A stretch of 64,000 nucleotides of DNA from a virus. Both the position numbers and the translations under genes were made by a program. The stretch lies in IMG/VR virus record IMGVR_UViG_3300046660_000239, positions 1-64,000 of that record. One strand, 5' to 3'. This document shows, piece after piece, positions 62,043 through 64,000 of the stretch. Under the pieces are notes generated by a model. That model saw only the letters and a program-made list of their open reading frames with translations, was not told the origin of the DNA and searched no databases. Within the stretch, counting starts at the first letter, position 1. Each line of letters begins with the position of its first letter.

Positions 62043-63800
62043 CTAAAATGGAATTTCGTCTCGCTCCCAGTCTTCCGCGTAGCTGCGATTATCGTTCGCC
62101 GCCGCCGCCACGTTGTCATTGGCTGCGCGGCGATCACTCATTACGTGGCTGACCACGTCCCAATATTTCCCGTTCGGCTTCACAAATATTTCATCGACCT
62201 CAAGGAGTTCCCCTTGGCGCTCCAACCACTCGAGCGGAGTTTTTGGAAACGGGCGGGAGCCACCAAAATTCATCCACAGGCGGTCACTTTTTGTTTTCGC
62301 AAATCCGGTGTGCTGGGGGCAGGCCCACTCGTTTATTGAGTTGAGTCCGATCATGTAGCTGATTTTGATCGACGGCGGCTTGTCACCCTTCCCTTCGTGG
62401 AATCGGAAGGAACGGCTGGACACCTTTCGGCTTTCTGGCTCCGCCATCGACATGATAGGAGTGTCGGCCGCATGCGATGTAATCTTTGGGCTGTCATCGA
62501 TGTCGAATTCAAAGCCGCAGCAGGTGCAGATACGCACCGATGCATGAAGCTTCTCGCCGCACCCAGGCCTGCCATGCTTGTCGAATCCGTCTTGTGGGCA
62601 AAGGCGCATGGGAGCTTCGCCGTCACCTTTGCCAGGCTGCTTTGGCTGGACCATGTCAACCGGGCCATGCCGATCGACGAGACCGGCGAAGTCGAGCACA
62701 AGGCAGGCGGGCTTCGGCCCAGCGATAATAGCGGCCCGCCGCTCTTCCGGAGTTGTCAGCGGCATGCCTGGCGCATAGAGTGGGCGAGTGCCCCTTCCCA
62801 TCATCTGGACATAGAGGGAGACCGACAATGTCGGACGCAAAGCAGCGATCAGGTCTACGCCCTTGTGGTTAAAACCAGTTGTCAGGACGCTATTATTTGT
62901 AATGGCGCGAAGGCGGTACGCCTTGAAATCCTCAATGATGCGGCGCCGCTCTTCCTTCGGCGTCTCGCCCGTGATGGTTTCGCAACTGATGCCGCGCGAT
63001 CGGATCTCATCGCGGACGTGAGTTGCGTGGTCGACGCCAGAGCAGAAGCATAGCCATGAACGTCGGTTGGCGCCCTTCTCCACGATCTCGTCGACTGCAG
63101 ACTTGGTGACATCCAGCTTGTCAACCGCCTCCTGCATGGCAGATTGCTTATAGTCTCCACCGAGGCGGCCGACACCCTTCATGTCAAGCACTGTCGCGGT
63201 TGCTTTTGACGACAGTGGCGCAAGGAACCCCTCGCGGACTCCGTCACCAATTCCGTAGGTGTAGACGACCTGATCGAACAGGCGATCCTCGCCCTCATCG
63301 AGCCGGCCGCTATCCAGCCGATACGGTGTTGCGGTCAGACCCAAGATTTTCAGATCCGGGTTGATCTCGCGTAGAGCCGCGATGAACCGGCCGTACATCG
63401 TATTGCTGTTGGCCGGAATCAGGTGGCATTCGTCGACCATGAGGACATCAACAAAGCCGATCATCGCCGCCTTGTTGTGCACGGTTTGTATGCCGGCAAA
63501 GACGATCTGGCTGTACGCATCACGACGACCGAGACCAGCAGAGAAGATTCCAGCAGGCGCGAACGGCCAGATGCCGACTAGCTCAAGGAAATTTTGTTCA
63601 ATTAATTCTGCTACGTGAGTAGCTACCAATATTCGCATGTCCGGCCACCCCTCGACCAGTCGCTTGATAAGCGAGGCCATGACCAGCGATTTTCCGCACC
63701 CGGTCGCAAGGTCAACGAGAGGATTTCCAGGCTCTTCCTGCCAGTATGAAAATACGGATTCTTCAGCCTCTTGCTGATATTGGCGAAGTTGCAATGTCAT
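62043..63800 (-). CDS. DEAD/DEAH-box (SF2) helicase
   Basis: 585 residues. LRQYQQEAEESVFSYWQEEP, Walker A DLATGCGKSLVMASLI, VDVLMVDECHLIPANSN (DECH), GLTATPYRLD, ITNNSVLTTGFNHKGVDLIA and MMGRGTRPL are SF2 motifs in order. A C-terminal zinc-binding pair (CPQDGFDKHG...C, RICTCCGFEF) follows. Contains RAANDNVAAAANDN. ATGA overlap with the HNH gene upstream. Confidence 0.95.
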   Translation of the reverse strand: MTLQLRQYQQEAEESVFSYWQEEPGNPLVDLATGCGKSLVMASLIKRLVEGWPDMRILVATHVAELIEQNFLELVGIWPFAPAGIFSAGLGRRDAYSQIVFAGIQTVHNKAAMIGFVDVLMVDECHLIPANSNTMYGRFIAALREINPDLKILGLTATPYRLDSGRLDEGEDRLFDQVVYTYGIGDGVREGFLAPLSSKATATVLDMKGVGRLGGDYKQSAMQEAVDKLDVTKSAVDEIVEKGANRRSWLCFCSGVDHATHVRDEIRSRGISCETITGETPKEERRRIIEDFKAYRLRAITNNSVLTTGFNHKGVDLIAALRPTLSVSLYVQMMGRGTRPLYAPGMPLTTPEERRAAIIAGPKPACLVLDFAGLVDRHGPVDMVQPKQPGKGDGEAPMRLCPQDGFDKHGRPGCGEKLHASVRICTCCGFEFDIDDSPKITSHAADTPIMSMAEPESRKVSSRSFRFHEGKGDKPPSIKISYMIGLNSINEWACPQHTGFAKTKSDRLWMNFGGSRPFPKTPLEWLERQGELLEVDEIFVKPNGKYWDVVSHVMSDRRAANDNVAAAANDNRSYAEDWERDEIPF

Positions 63801-64000
63801 ATCAGCCTTCCTCGTCGTTTTGCATATTCAACTTGATCAAAATCAGACTTCTGCAAATTGCAGGTGCTGCAAAGGCACTGAAGATTACTCGGCCAGTTTG
63901 AGCCGCCTTTCGATATCGGCTCGATATGGTCGACGTGATAGGCCTTACGAATTGACTTCCCGCATTCGGCGCACTTGTACTTCTGCCGATTCAATATATT
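63797..64000 (-). CDS. HNH endonuclease, 5' end outside window
   Basis: At least 65 residues; the frame is open to the right edge, so the true start is probably beyond it (TTG 63994 is possible). KYKCAECGKSIRKAYHVDHI-EPISKGGSNW and LQCLCSTCNLQKS are a standard HNH with two CxxC pairs. Confidence 0.85.
   Translation of the reverse strand, partial: NILNRQKYKCAECGKSIRKAYHVDHIEPISKGGSNWPSNLQCLCSTCNLQKSDFDQVEYAKRRGRLI

Noticed and set aside
1-64000. Circular genome of exactly 64,000 bases
   Set aside because: The frame at both edges happens to be open and in phase, but joining them would fuse a Cas4-like nuclease to an HNH protein, so the edges are just cuts in a larger genome.

Overview
The window reads as most of a temperate, tailed (siphovirus-type) phage genome of a Hyphomicrobiales (Rhizobiales) host, not as bacterial chromosome. 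The reasons are a complete HK97-type head and tail operon, an integrase next to an attP-like site, two repressor genes, and almost no host-type gene. The host guess rests on the attP core, which is the 3' part of an alphaproteobacterial tRNA-Thr(GGT), on GTA-type tail chaperones, and on high GC. The attP core has phage genes on both sides and no 5' half of the tRNA, so the molecule looks like an unintegrated phage (or plasmid-prophage) assembly. Both window edges cut genes (a Cas4-like nuclease on the left, an HNH protein on the right), so the genome continues beyond the window.

Layout. Positions 1-5626 (leftward): recombination/replication genes (Cas4-like nuclease, DnaN-type sliding clamp, DUF669 ssDNA-binding protein, RecA-like Sak4-type ATPase) plus small proteins. 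Positions 5694-7732: immunity region with two repressors facing right, operators, terminators, a possible small RNA and two micro-ORFs. Positions 7789-12043 (rightward): small early genes, excisionase-like protein, tyrosine integrase. Positions 12100-12344: attP. Positions 12487-12992: a hairpin-rich stretch and a small gene. Positions 13031-22042 (leftward): an accessory operon with nucleotide-pool enzymes, a metallophosphoesterase, and an envelope cassette of a MotA/TolQ/ExbB-like channel, a one-TM periplasmic partner and a trypsin-like protease. Positions 22196-47808 (leftward): late operon in the order TerS, TerL, portal, protease, capsid, connectors, tail tube, tail chaperones, tape measure with an internal lysozyme domain, tail tip, fibres, glycosyltransferase, lysis genes, and a large lectin/FAD-oxidoreductase-like protein. 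Positions 48092-64000 (mostly leftward): HNH packaging nuclease, regulators, VRR-NUC nuclease, primase-polymerase/helicase, two DNA methyltransferases, 5'-nucleotidase, DEAD/DEAH helicase, and several homing-type endonucleases.

Two genome-wide signals tie the regions together. First, nine copies of a palindromic site (core ACAAATTTGT, full form TTGACAAATTTGTCAA) lie just upstream of transcription units, with the -35-like TTGACA pointing into each unit. Two copies flank the first repressor gene. Second, many leader regions carry a short stem-loop with a CCACCAA-type loop but unrelated stem sequences, followed by CACCAC and an AGAGGAGAC ribosome-binding site. The stems change while pairing is kept, so this looks like a selected RNA element. 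A third, protein-level signal is the tetrapeptide ANDN in at least fifteen unrelated proteins, resembling the start of the alphaproteobacterial SsrA tag.
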